Below, piece by piece: positions 8,019 through 16,477 of a stretch of DNA of 64,000 nt; position 1 is the stretch's first letter; each line of letters opens with the position of its first letter. The notes under the pieces were generated by a model that was not told the origin of the DNA, ran no database searches, and worked only from the letters and a program-made list of their open reading frames with translations. The stretch covers positions 23,076 to 87,075 of the forward strand of contig CAZPXH010000011.1 of NCBI GenBank assembly GCA_964591085.1, in the 5' to 3' direction. The stretch comes from CAZPXH01 sp964591085 (GTDB lineage: Bacteria > Spirochaetota > Spirochaetia > DSM-27196 > CAZPXH01). The translations under genes were made by a program, and so were the position numbers.

Positions 8019-9314
8019 GTGACGAATCAGACCATACAGCACTACCTCAAGCAGATTCTGCACGACGAGTATTGCCCTGTAGACCACGAGAGTATCCCGG
8101 ATCCAGTCGATCAGGAGACCGCTCGGCTCCTCAATCGGCTGTACGAACAGAAACGCGATATTGTGCATGGCTACCGCCGGGACCTGAATCTTGGCGAGCG
8201 CAGGCTCAGAAGCATCATTGAAAGCACTCCCGTTGGAATCTGCATCACAAACCGGCAGGGCCTCTACGAGTACGTGAATCCCACATACACGCGGCTCTAC
8301 GGCTATTCGGAGGCGGAGCTCATCGGAAACTCCTTCCTGATTGTTGTGCCGGAAAAGAACAAAGGTCGGCTCAGCGAGCTGCACGATGCCTTTCTCGGAC
8401 AGCGCTATGAGCTCCGCGGTGAATGGGAGGTGCAGCGTCGGGACGGGAGCCGAATGGCCATCCTTGCCGACGCTGCCTACATCGTTGATTTTGACGGCGA
8501 GCCCAAGAAGGTGACCTTCGTCATTGATATCACGGACCGAAAGCATGCCGAGGAAACCCTCAGGAGCACGGTACAGCAGCTACACAAGGAGATTGAGCAG
8601 CGGCAGCGCCAGGAAAAGCTGCGGGAACAGGTGGAACGAATCATCCGCCATGATCTGCGCAACCCGCTGAACGGGATGATCTCAGCAGCAGAGCTGCTGC
8701 TGGATGAAGACCCCACACCTCTGCAACAACGGATGCTCTCCGGGATACGGGACGCTGGCCGGCGTCTGTCTGCCATGCTCAATACCTCCGTGGACCTGGT
8801 GAGAATGGAAGAAGGGACCTATCGCCTCAATCCCCAACCGGAGGACCTGGTTGGGATTGCGCGGGCCGCCATGCTGGCAACCCGTTCTCTTGCCGGGTTC
8901 CGGTCCGTGCAGCTGGATCTGAGTGTCGGCGGGGAGAGTCAGGACCTGGACACACCCGGCGGCGCGCGGATTGGGATCAGCGGGGAGGGTGAGTACCTGG
9001 AGGTGGCGCTGGAGCACCTGCTCAGCAACGCCGTTGAAGCAGCGCCACCGGACTCCACGGTCCAGGTCAGCCTGGAGGAGGACGGAGCGCGCGTCCGGGT
9101 CTTGGTGCACAATCAGGGAGCGGTGCCGGAATCCGTACGCGACCGCTTCTTTGAGCGCTACACTACCGCAGGCAAGCGGGACGGCACGGGCCTTGGCACC
9201 TTCATTGCACGCCAGGTTGTGCTTGCTCACGGCGGCAGCATCGGCTTCACCACCGATGAGCACAACGGCACTGAAGTAACGTTGGAGCTCCCGCGTCATC
9301 CAGGGTCCGAATAG
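8019..9314 (+). CDS. PAS-domain sensor histidine kinase
   Basis: About 431 aa, with no membrane segments, so a cytoplasmic sensor. A short N-terminal helical region is followed by a PAS domain (about residues 55-170: GICITNRQGLYEYVNPTY, LYGYSEAELIGNSFL) with a PAC-like end (VTFVIDITDRKHAEE). A coiled-coil linker leads to a HisKA motif IIRHDLRNPLNG (His near 211), and an HATPase_c domain with N-box LEHLLSNAVEAAP and G2-box GTGLGTFIARQVV. No response regulator is adjacent; the receiver-Hpt protein 0.7 kb upstream is the nearest candidate partner. The ligand is unknown. I start at GTG 8019; GTG 7986 is the longer alternative. Confidence 0.9.
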   Translation: MTNQTIQHYLKQILHDEYCPVDHESIPDPVDQETARLLNRLYEQKRDIVHGYRRDLNLGERRLRSIIESTPVGICITNRQGLYEYVNPTYTRLYGYSEAELIGNSFLIVVPEKNKGRLSELHDAFLGQRYELRGEWEVQRRDGSRMAILADAAYIVDFDGEPKKVTFVIDITDRKHAEETLRSTVQQLHKEIEQRQRQEKLREQVERIIRHDLRNPLNGMISAAELLLDEDPTPLQQRMLSGIRDAGRRLSAMLNTSVDLVRMEEGTYRLNPQPEDLVGIARAAMLATRSLAGFRSVQLDLSVGGESQDLDTPGGARIGISGEGEYLEVALEHLLSNAVEAAPPDSTVQVSLEEDGARVRVLVHNQGAVPESVRDRFFERYTTAGKRDGTGLGTFIARQVVLAHGGSIGFTTDEHNGTEVTLELPRHPGSE

Positions 9315-9401
9315 GCCGCCATCACCGGCCGGACCAGGGCGCCAGCGATCACCGGCATAGCTGCCGACCAGACGGCGGGCGACGCTCCCGCAAGGCTGCG
9401 T

Positions 9402-9431
9402 TTCACATCCCCGGCGCCTGTCTGTTACCGT
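9402..9431 (+). promoter_or_regulatory. Predicted leaderless promoter of the natAB operon
   Basis: TTCACA (9402-9407), 18-nt spacer, TACCGT (9426-9431), then 7 nt to ATG 9439. One of the clearest leaderless arrangements in the window. Confidence 0.6.
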
Positions 9432-9438
9432 CAGAATC

Positions 9439-10188
9439 ATGATTCACGTGACAGGGCTGAAGAAGGCCTTCCGAAGCCGCTCGGGCACCAATGAGGTACT
9501 CCGTGGCCTGGACTTCACGGTTGAACCCGGAGAGATTTACGGACTGCTCGGGCCGAACGGGGCGGGCAAAACCACCGCAATGCGCTGTGTTGCAACCCTG
9601 CTGAAACCGGATGCCGGGTCGATCACGGTGGATGGACAGGATACGCAGACAAAGCCGCGCGCGGTTCGGGAGTCAGTTGGCTTCCTCACCGGTGACATGA
9701 AGCTGGCGGGGAATCTCTCCCCCCGGCGACTGCTCCGGTTCTTTGGCGAGCTCAACCACCTGGACCGGGAACTGATTGATCAGCGAACGGATGAGCTCGC
9801 CGGTTACCTGGACATGCGCGACTACCTGGACCGGTCAGTGGAGAAGTTGTCCACGGGCATGAAGCAGAAGGCCGCGATAGCGGTGGCGCTCATCCACGAT
9901 CCGTCAGTGATCATGTTTGATGAGCCCACAAACGGCCTGGATATCCTGGCAGCCAAGACCGTGGTGGACTTCCTGAATGACTACCGGTCCCGCGGGACGA
10001 CAATCCTGCTTTCAACGCACATCATGGGGGAAGCAGAGAAGCTGTGTGACCGCGTCGGGATTCTGCTTGGCGGGGTGCTTGCCGCGGAGGGCACGCGGGA
10101 GGAGCTTATCAGGACCCGGAACACACACAGCCTGGAGGACGTGTTCTTCCAGCTTGCACGAGAACAGGGGGTCAATACCGATGCTTAG
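9439..10188 (+). CDS. NatA-type ABC transporter ATP-binding protein
   Basis: 249 aa ATPase with Walker A GPNGAGKTT (about residues 36-44), the ABC signature LSTGMKQK, Walker B IMFDEPTNGLD and the switch His in LLSTHIMGEAE. The overall sequence resembles the NatA/CcmA-like exporters that pair with ABC-2 permeases. The stop codon lies inside the start region of the permease gene (8-bp overlap). It heads a four-gene unit continuing into an acyltransferase-like enzyme and a zinc-ribbon membrane protein, so the exported substrate may be a product of that enzyme rather than Na+ (inference). Confidence 0.93.
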   Translation: MIHVTGLKKAFRSRSGTNEVLRGLDFTVEPGEIYGLLGPNGAGKTTAMRCVATLLKPDAGSITVDGQDTQTKPRAVRESVGFLTGDMKLAGNLSPRRLLRFFGELNHLDRELIDQRTDELAGYLDMRDYLDRSVEKLSTGMKQKAAIAVALIHDPSVIMFDEPTNGLDILAAKTVVDFLNDYRSRGTTILLSTHIMGEAEKLCDRVGILLGGVLAAEGTREELIRTRNTHSLEDVFFQLAREQGVNTDA

Positions 10189-11335
10189 GGACGCGCTCAT
10201 CATCTTCCGCAAGGAGCTGGGAAACGTGATGCGGGACAGGCGGGTGATCCTCGCCAACTACGTTCTGCCGCTGCTGCTGTTTCCCGCGTTCTTCTTTGCC
10301 ATCAGTTTCTTCCAGGACATCCAGACGCAGGAGCAGGGAGAAACGGTGTATCCCGTTAGCATCCTCAATGCGCCGGACGAGGGCTACCAGCAGATCCTGG
10401 AGTCTATAATCCTGGTAGAGCCGGTGGACAACCCTCGGGCCCGTGACGTGGTGACCGTTCAGTTCCCGGAAACCGGAACGCGGGGCGAAGTGCAGATCTA
10501 CGCAGACTCCACGGACAACGCGCTGGCCTACGCCGGCAGGATGGCAGAGGTTGCGCTGGACCAGTACGAACAGCTTCTTGCGTCTGCAATCCTGGCTGAA
10601 GCCGGCCTGCAGCAGGCAGACCTGGACCGTTTCCAGGCGACAAGGGTGGACGTGGCGCCGGAAGAAGCCCAGGGGACCGGAATCCTGGTTGCGATGCTTC
10701 CCTACTTCATCATCATCTTTGTGTTCGCCGGAAGCATGGGAATGGGGATGACGGTAACCGCCGGGGAGAAGGAGAACGGGAGCCTGGCCGGGATCCTGGT
10801 GAACCAGGTTTCCAGGTCCTCCATCGCCATTGGGAAGGTGCTATTCCTGGTGACTTCCGCACTCCTCAACGCTGTTTCCAGCTTTGCCGGCATCCTTATC
10901 GCCGTCTCGTTCGGGCTGCTCGGCGATCAGCTTGGTGGAGCCACCTCGGTTGGCGGTCTCACCACGCCCGTTGGCCTCATTGCCCTTCTGGTGGTGCTGG
11001 TGACCACCGCCGGCTTTGCAGCCTCCGTCATCATCCTGCTCGGGTCTCTCGCGAGGTCCATGAAGGAGGCTTCCGGCTACATTATGCCGGTGTACCTGAT
11101 TGCCATCCTTATTGGAGTTGCTACGATTGGTCTGGACACTGCGGAGAACCTGTTGGTCTTCCTTGCTCCGATCGTGAACGCCATCTTCCTGCTGAAGGGG
11201 CTGATCTTGAGTCAGTACACGCTGGTGCAGGTGCTCCTCACGGCCGCGGTGAACCTGGGTGTGCTTGCGCTGATGACGGTGTTCACCAGCCGGGTCTACA
11301 ACTCGGAGCGGATCCTGCAGACCACCACCGCCTGA
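10181..11335 (+). CDS. ABC-2 type permease (NatB-like)
   Basis: 384 aa. The N-terminal cytoplasmic stretch LRDALIIFRKELGNVMRDRR is followed by TM1 (about 24-41), a large extracytoplasmic domain (about 45-160), and five or six C-terminal TM segments starting at MLPYFIIIFVFAGSMGMG. The motif GEKENGSLAGILVNQVSRS is typical of NatB/ABC-2 permeases. The start ATG 10181 overlaps the natA stop by 8 bp; longer in-frame extensions are just the natA region read in another frame. It forms an exporter with the preceding ATPase. Confidence 0.9.
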   Translation: MLRDALIIFRKELGNVMRDRRVILANYVLPLLLFPAFFFAISFFQDIQTQEQGETVYPVSILNAPDEGYQQILESIILVEPVDNPRARDVVTVQFPETGTRGEVQIYADSTDNALAYAGRMAEVALDQYEQLLASAILAEAGLQQADLDRFQATRVDVAPEEAQGTGILVAMLPYFIIIFVFAGSMGMGMTVTAGEKENGSLAGILVNQVSRSSIAIGKVLFLVTSALLNAVSSFAGILIAVSFGLLGDQLGGATSVGGLTTPVGLIALLVVLVTTAGFAASVIILLGSLARSMKEASGYIMPVYLIAILIGVATIGLDTAENLLVFLAPIVNAIFLLKGLILSQYTLVQVLLTAAVNLGVLALMTVFTSRVYNSERILQTTTA

Positions 11336-11342
11336 TCCTGCG

Positions 11343-12641
11343 GTGACAGAGACGTTGCAGTCGCAGTCCTCGTGGCTGCGGCTGGACAACACCGCCAAGA
11401 TCTTTCCGCCGCTGGTCAGCCGGCGCTACAGCAGCCTCTTCCGCCTTGCGTTCACCACAGACGCGCCGGTGCGTCTTTCCACGCTCCAGGAAGCTCTGGA
11501 GCAGACGCTGGACCGAATGCCCTACTTCCGGTCCCGGCTCCGGCGCGGCCTGTTCTGGTATGCCCTCCAGGCACGCGGGCCCCGGCCTTCCATCCAGGTG
11601 GATCTCCAGGACCCCTGTTTGGGGTTCTCCCGAGGGCGGCATCGGAGTGACCTGGTTCGGGTCCGCGTCTACAACCGAACAATTGCGGTGGAGACTTCCC
11701 ACATCCTCAGCGACGGCACCGGAACGCTTGCTTTTGCACGCGCGCTGGTCGGCCGGTACCTGGAGCTCCGTGACGGCGAGCACTTCCCGGACTGGGGGGA
11801 AATCCCGCACGTCGGGCAGCAGCCGGATCCCGCAGAGTGGCGCGATGTCACCCAGTCATTGCCCCACTCCCCGGTTCCGGCACCGGACCGGCCGAGTCCC
11901 GCCTACCACATGCCGGGGCGGCTCCTCCGGCCCGGCCGCTACGCCGTCACCCACGGGTTTGTGCCAACTGCCTCAATCCGCGCACTGGCCCGGGACCTGG
12001 ACGTGTCCATCACCGAGCTGGTGCTTGCCGTGCTCTTCCACAGTTTCCAGGCAAGCATGCACAACCGGAAACGCCCTCTGCCCCCGTCCCGGCGCCGGAT
12101 GGTCCGGGTCCTGGTACCGGTCAGCCTCCGCAACTTTGTGAAGGCACGGACCCTTCGAAACTTCTTTGCGTTTGTTGCCCCGGAGTTTGATCCCCGGCTT
12201 GGCGTCTACAGCTTTCCCGAGCTCCTGCAGTTTGCCCGGGACGGAATGCGAAGGCAGCTGAACTGGCGGCAGATATCCCAGCAGCTCGCACGAAACCTCC
12301 GGAGTGAGCGGCACCCCATTGGACGGATTGTTCCCCTTTCCATCAAGAACCTGGCGATGTCTGCTGCGTATCGCTTTGTGGGGGACAGCGCGTACAGCTG
12401 CAGCCTCTCTAACATGGGGCGTGTTGCCATGCCGGAGCGAATGACTGCGAAAGTAGCCTCGGTAGCCTTTGTGCCGCCTCCGAGCCCGACCACCCGGGCA
12501 AATGTGACCGTGATCTCCGCGGGAGACGAGCTGTGCATCAGCACCGGCAGCCTGCTCTCCGACCGGTCCTTTGAGCGGGAGATCTACCGGAAACTCCGGC
12601 GGCTTGGACTGCCGGTGCGCATTTCTGCAAACTACAACTAG
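11343..12641 (+). CDS. Alcohol acetyltransferase / condensation-like acyltransferase
   Basis: 432 aa member of the CoA-dependent acyltransferase superfamily (chloramphenicol acetyltransferase/condensation fold). The catalytic HxxxDG motif reads SHILSDGTG with His120 and Asp124. A second conserved block CSLSNMGRVAMP lies near the C-terminus, as in the AATase (alcohol acetyltransferase) family. The acyl donor and acceptor are unknown. GTG start 7 bp after the permease stop; a zinc-ribbon membrane protein follows 2 bp later. The AATase/DUF6320 neighbour pair is known to me from other bacteria; its joining to a NatAB-like exporter in one unit is noteworthy. Confidence 0.75.
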   Translation: MTETLQSQSSWLRLDNTAKIFPPLVSRRYSSLFRLAFTTDAPVRLSTLQEALEQTLDRMPYFRSRLRRGLFWYALQARGPRPSIQVDLQDPCLGFSRGRHRSDLVRVRVYNRTIAVETSHILSDGTGTLAFARALVGRYLELRDGEHFPDWGEIPHVGQQPDPAEWRDVTQSLPHSPVPAPDRPSPAYHMPGRLLRPGRYAVTHGFVPTASIRALARDLDVSITELVLAVLFHSFQASMHNRKRPLPPSRRRMVRVLVPVSLRNFVKARTLRNFFAFVAPEFDPRLGVYSFPELLQFARDGMRRQLNWRQISQQLARNLRSERHPIGRIVPLSIKNLAMSAAYRFVGDSAYSCSLSNMGRVAMPERMTAKVASVAFVPPPSPTTRANVTVISAGDELCISTGSLLSDRSFEREIYRKLRRLGLPVRISANYN

Positions 12642-12643
12642 CA

Positions 12644-13354
12644 ATGTCCTACTGCCCGCGCTGTGGAGTGGAGCTGGAGCAGGAGCAGGATCGCTGCCCC
12701 CTCTGCCACGCGCCGATTCCGGATCAGACCCTTCCGCTGCCAGAGGAGGAGCGCTACTCTGACCTGGTTGCAGCTCCCGCATCGCGGCGGAATCCCCGCT
12801 TTGCGCGTGCCCTTGCACTCCGTGTTCTGACGGCGGTGTTTGCCGCGCCACTCTTTGTCTCCCTGGGAATTGATTTTGTTATCAGCGGAAGCTGGCAATG
12901 GTCCCGCTTTGTCGCCGGAGGAATTGTGGTGGCTTGGGTGTTTGCTGCGCTCCCGGTTGCAGTACCGCGGCGGCCCTGGCTGGTCCTCTCTATTGATCTG
13001 GCTGCAACCGTTGCGCTCCTGTGGTTCATCGATCGCCTGGATGGGGTCTTGAGCTGGTTTGGACCGCTCGCCCTCCCCATTGCCGCCAGTGGATTTCTGC
13101 TCGCGGGAGCGGTGGTGCTCCTCGCGATTCGCGCAAAGGAACTCGGCGCAAACCTCGCGGGCTTCATCCTGGCGGCGATTGCGCTCCATAGCCTGTTCAT
13201 TGACGTTTCCGTCCGGCTCTTTCTGGACCGTGTACCGCTGATATCCTGGTCTGTAATTGTTGTTCTGGCACTTTCGCCCCTGGTGGTGCTGCTACTGAGC
13301 TACCACTACCGCCTGCGCAAGCGTCCGGACTTCCAGCGAATCTTCCACGCCTGA
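12644..13354 (+). CDS. Zinc-ribbon membrane protein (DUF6320-like)
   Basis: 236 aa. A zinc ribbon at the N-terminus, CPRCG (residues 4-8) and CPLCH (about 18-22), is followed by a hydrophilic linker and about six TM helices (residues 48-225), ending in the basic tail RLRKRPDFQRIFHA. This layout matches DUF6320 proteins, which occur beside AATase-like enzymes. Function unknown; it may anchor or regulate the acyltransferase at the membrane (inference). It is the last gene of the natAB operon, convergent with mvaK1. Confidence 0.7.
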   Translation: MSYCPRCGVELEQEQDRCPLCHAPIPDQTLPLPEEERYSDLVAAPASRRNPRFARALALRVLTAVFAAPLFVSLGIDFVISGSWQWSRFVAGGIVVAWVFAALPVAVPRRPWLVLSIDLAATVALLWFIDRLDGVLSWFGPLALPIAASGFLLAGAVVLLAIRAKELGANLAGFILAAIALHSLFIDVSVRLFLDRVPLISWSVIVVLALSPLVVLLLSYHYRLRKRPDFQRIFHA

Positions 13355-13370
13355 GGAGATCTGAAAGCCT

Positions 13371-13397
13371 CCCGCTCCCCGAAGCGGCAGGGAGCAG
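13371..13397. terminator. Weak hairpin between convergent operons
   Basis: CTCCCGCT pairs imperfectly with AGCGGCAGGGAG (a four-base bulge) between the DUF6320-like gene and mvaK1. No T-run follows on either strand, so an intrinsic terminator is only a possibility. Confidence 0.2.
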
Positions 13398-13419
13398 TTG
13401 ACGGCAGTGGCGCGGCCCC

Positions 13420-14385
13420 TCATTCGCCGCTCGATTCTTCCAGTTCCCGAAGCCCTTCTGCTGACCAGCGGAAGATGGAAAGCACCGGCAGATCGTCAGT
13501 GCTGAAGTCGGCTCGGAGCTGATCACGAACCTTGATGGCATCCGCGGTGCTTTCGCAGACCGCAAAGAAGGCGCCGCCACCCCCTCCGCCACTCAGCTTT
13601 CCACCGAGGGCGCCCGATCTTCGCGCGAGTGCCAGCACAGAGTCGGTTAACGGCGTGGACAGACCCAGCTCCGAAAGCACGCTCTGGGCCTCCCGCGCGA
13701 GGTTCCCGATCTGTCTGCCGCGCGCGTGGCTTGAGGTCACCACCTGCCGTGCCCGCACCGTCAGGCCGCCCAGCGTCTCAAGTGAAGACCGGATTGACTT
13801 GTCTCCGGATTCCCGTTTTTCCCGAAGGCCCGCGACCAGTTCCCGCGTGCTTGCTTCACGCCGTACAGCACCTACCACCAGGGGCGGAAGCTGGTCTTCG
13901 TGCGGGATCGGGACCCGCCATGCCGCTGGAATGTCTGGCGGCTTGGGCTGCATTGATGTGAGTGAGCGGTATATTGAAAGGCCGGCATCAACCCCGGACG
14001 GCGTCCCGTGAAAGGTCTCCTCCAGGATGTTTGCCACCCGCCACCAGCGCCTTACGTCCTCCGTTATTCCCGGAACAGCAGCAGCAACCAGCGCTACGCT
14101 CAGTGCCGCCGATGACCCGAACCCCGCTTCAAGGGGAACCGTGCTTGAAAGCTCCACCGCGCCGCCTCGCAACGCTTCATCCTCGCTGGCAATACGGTCA
14201 AGGAGGGCGGAGACGAGCTCCCGGAACCCCTGCGGGACAAGATCCAGTTTCCAGCTTGACCCCTTTGGGGTGATTTTCGCGTCTGTGTGCCAGGGCAGCC
14301 CCACTCCCAAGGCGGGGTAGCCGTACACCGCCGCGTGCTCACCAAACAGCAGGAGCTTTCCGTATCCGCGTCCTTCGTGGGTCAT
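13420..14385 (-). CDS. mvaK1: Mevalonate kinase
   Basis: Phosphorylates mevalonate to 5-phosphomevalonate in the IPP pathway. 321 aa GHMP kinase. Motif 1 is GKLLLFGEHAAVYGYPALG, motif 2 is EAGFGSSAALSVALVAA, catalytic Asp sits in GTPSGVDAG, and motif 3 is the glycine run LSGGGGGGAFF. The start ATG 14385 has a near-perfect GGAGGTGATC Shine-Dalgarno 5 nt upstream and overlaps the mvaK2 stop as ATGA. An upstream in-frame extension of 31 residues is rejected. Last gene of the six-gene mevalonate operon. Confidence 0.94.
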   Translation of the reverse strand: MTHEGRGYGKLLLFGEHAAVYGYPALGVGLPWHTDAKITPKGSSWKLDLVPQGFRELVSALLDRIASEDEALRGGAVELSSTVPLEAGFGSSAALSVALVAAAVPGITEDVRRWWRVANILEETFHGTPSGVDAGLSIYRSLTSMQPKPPDIPAAWRVPIPHEDQLPPLVVGAVRREASTRELVAGLREKRESGDKSIRSSLETLGGLTVRARQVVTSSHARGRQIGNLAREAQSVLSELGLSTPLTDSVLALARRSGALGGKLSGGGGGGAFFAVCESTADAIKVRDQLRADFSTDDLPVLSIFRWSAEGLRELEESSGE

Positions 14386-15518
14386 GACCAGATCACCTCC
14401 AGGCCCGTTACGGGCTCCGCTTGGGTGCATTGTATCAGGCTGGCGCCGGGAGGGCTTGTACCCGGCATACCGAACCACGCGATGAGTTCATTGCCCGCAC
14501 CCAGGGCCTTCCTGACTCCACCGACCGACTCAGTCGCGGGGCCAGGCTCTGGTCCGGGGTCTGCAGGTACGCCGATTGCAGATCCCAGTTTCCTTCCGAG
14601 CTCGGCTGCCTCCCTGAGTGCGGCCAGCCTGGCATCAGCATCCCCCACCGTGAAGGCTGAACAGAGCCGCCGGTTGGCGGCAAGGTATTCGCTGTAGGCT
14701 ACGGGATCCGCCTCGGCAAAGCGCCGGAAGGCGTCTATTGCAGACCCGGTCCTGACCGCAGCCGGGCCAGAGAACAGAGCCCAGACCGGGAAGGCTGCGC
14801 GGTTCTTTGGCGCCGAAGGCCGCTGTGGGCCTGCGGAGACTTGCTGGGCAGGGGGCACCGAGGCCACCGGGAGTGTCAGCGGCGTTGCTTGCGGTACCGG
14901 TCCGCCAAGCAGCTGGATCCAGCCACCGTAGGCGGACACAAGGACGTCGTAGCCGCTGCCTCGTCCGCCCTGAAATACCCGATGCGCCTGGACCGCCGCC
15001 GCTGCTATCCGCTTCCGCTCCTCCGGGCCCGGTGTTTCGCGGCCATCAACGACACCACCAAGGATGTACGCCGAGGCGGTCAACAGGAGCACGCTTGCGG
15101 CAGAGGATCCTAGGCCCAGCTTTCGCTCGCCTGCGTAGAAGCTGCGGGTATCCACCACAAGTTCCCCGCCTACCGTCTCCGTTGGGTGGTTCATCCCGGA
15201 AGCCCGAATGGCGGAATCAACGGATGCAAGCGGATCTCCCGTCGTTCCACTGTCCGTCCCCGCCGGGTTGCCGAGCTGCGCATTGCTGGACGCAACCGGT
15301 AGCGGCTCCAAGGGATGCCAGCCCATCCGCTGCTCCACCTTGCCAAACCGGAAGACTACGGAGAGCCCGCCCGCGCCGCCCGGGGTGTAGCTGGCAGTGG
15401 CGCGCGGGGGGGCGGCCACGCCAATCCCCGGCTCACCGGGGATTGTGACAGCGTACTCTCCCATGACCAGCAGGCTCCCGGGTACCGAGACTTGGAATGG
15501 ACCGATCCGCTTGGTCAC
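14382..15518 (-). CDS. mvaK2: Phosphomevalonate kinase
   Basis: Second kinase of the mevalonate pathway, making 5-diphosphomevalonate. 378 aa GHMP kinase. VPGSLLVMGEYAVTI (motif 1), LGLGSSAASVLLLTAS (motif 2, about residues 133-148) and GGRGSGYDVLVSAYGG are recognisable. The N-terminal half is Gly/Pro-rich between beta strands. GTG start at 15518 overlaps the mvaD stop by 4 bp (GTGA), and its own stop overlaps mvaK1. Position between mvaD and mvaK1 supports phosphomevalonate kinase over other GHMP activities. Confidence 0.88.
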   Translation of the reverse strand: MTKRIGPFQVSVPGSLLVMGEYAVTIPGEPGIGVAAPPRATASYTPGGAGGLSVVFRFGKVEQRMGWHPLEPLPVASSNAQLGNPAGTDSGTTGDPLASVDSAIRASGMNHPTETVGGELVVDTRSFYAGERKLGLGSSAASVLLLTASAYILGGVVDGRETPGPEERKRIAAAAVQAHRVFQGGRGSGYDVLVSAYGGWIQLLGGPVPQATPLTLPVASVPPAQQVSAGPQRPSAPKNRAAFPVWALFSGPAAVRTGSAIDAFRRFAEADPVAYSEYLAANRRLCSAFTVGDADARLAALREAAELGRKLGSAIGVPADPGPEPGPATESVGGVRKALGAGNELIAWFGMPGTSPPGASLIQCTQAEPVTGLEVIWS

Positions 15519-16477
15519 TGGTCCCCGCGCCGCGGGCCGTTGCCCGGGCGGCTTTCCAGAATGGTCAGCTGCGGGAATCCACTGGAGAGCGCATCCCGGA
15601 CTCCGTCCAGCGCGGAGGCGAGCGTGAAAAGCTTCACCTGCGGACCGGCATCCATGGTCTCCCAGACCGGAAGACCGGCTGCCCTGAGGTCCTGGGCAAG
15701 GTGGAGGAGTGCCACGGCCTCCGGGAGCCAGTAGAGGACGGGTGGGCGACTGGTGAACATGGTAGCGAACATCGCCAGATAGGATTCCCGCATCGCCGCC
15801 CCAAGGACTTCCAGGTTCCTGGAGGCTAGCGCGGCCTGTGCCCGCTCCGCGATGTCTGCTTCGTTGGCCAGCCAGCTCTCCCAGGATGCGGAAGTCAGCC
15901 GCGCGTGCTCCATCGCTTCTCGCGACCCCACCGGTTTTGCGCGTCCGGAGACCACCACTACCAGAACCCTGAGGTCCGGCCAGAACTCCGCCGGGTGCAA
16001 TGCCTCGGCTGCCTGTGCGCCCCTGGCCCAGCGGGTGAACCCTCCCCAGAGCGCGCGCGCCGCCGATCCGGATCCCTCACGCGCGATCCGTGACGCAAGG
16101 GTCCGGTCCGACAGTGGATCCGCACCGGCGCATTCAAGGCAGGCAAGGGTCATGGCAGCCAGGCCACTGGAACTGCTGGCAAGCCCGGCAGCGGTAGGGA
16201 AGTTGTTGGTGCCGCTGCACCGGAACCCTGTCGTGCTGCCGGTGGCGGCGCGGATGGCATCAAAGACCGGTGTGAAGCGCGCGGTATTCTGCTCCGTCCC
16301 GTCCAGGACCACAGCGTCGGAGTCCGAGGCTTTCGCGGTTACGGTGCTTTCCAGTCCGTCCAGAGTAACTGCAATACTGGTGCTTGCCGGAACGTTTCGC
16401 CCAAGGTCCGGCAATTTGCCCCAGTACTTGGTCAGCGCCAGGCTCGGCTGGGCTACCCAGGTTGCCGGATTAGCCAT
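15515..16477 (-). CDS. mvaD: Diphosphomevalonate decarboxylase
   Basis: ATP-dependent decarboxylation of diphosphomevalonate to isopentenyl diphosphate. 320 aa. Family signatures: AQPSLALTKYWGK at the N-terminus, NFPTAAGLASSSSGLAAMTL (the ATP/phosphate loop), and TMDAGPQVKLFT with the catalytic Asp; the last motif has Gln where Asn is usual. The start ATG 16477 lies within the 3' end of mvaA (8-bp overlap). The 81-codon in-frame extension upstream is the mvaA region in another frame and is excluded. Confidence 0.93.
   Translation of the reverse strand: MANPATWVAQPSLALTKYWGKLPDLGRNVPASTSIAVTLDGLESTVTAKASDSDAVVLDGTEQNTARFTPVFDAIRAATGSTTGFRCSGTNNFPTAAGLASSSSGLAAMTLACLECAGADPLSDRTLASRIAREGSGSAARALWGGFTRWARGAQAAEALHPAEFWPDLRVLVVVVSGRAKPVGSREAMEHARLTSASWESWLANEADIAERAQAALASRNLEVLGAAMRESYLAMFATMFTSRPPVLYWLPEAVALLHLAQDLRAAGLPVWETMDAGPQVKLFTLASALDGVRDALSSGFPQLTILESRPGNGPRRGDQ

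Noticed and set aside
9315..9438. Possible ncRNA between the histidine kinase and natA
   Set aside because: Only GC-rich sequence plus the natA promoter; no stable structure or terminator recognised.
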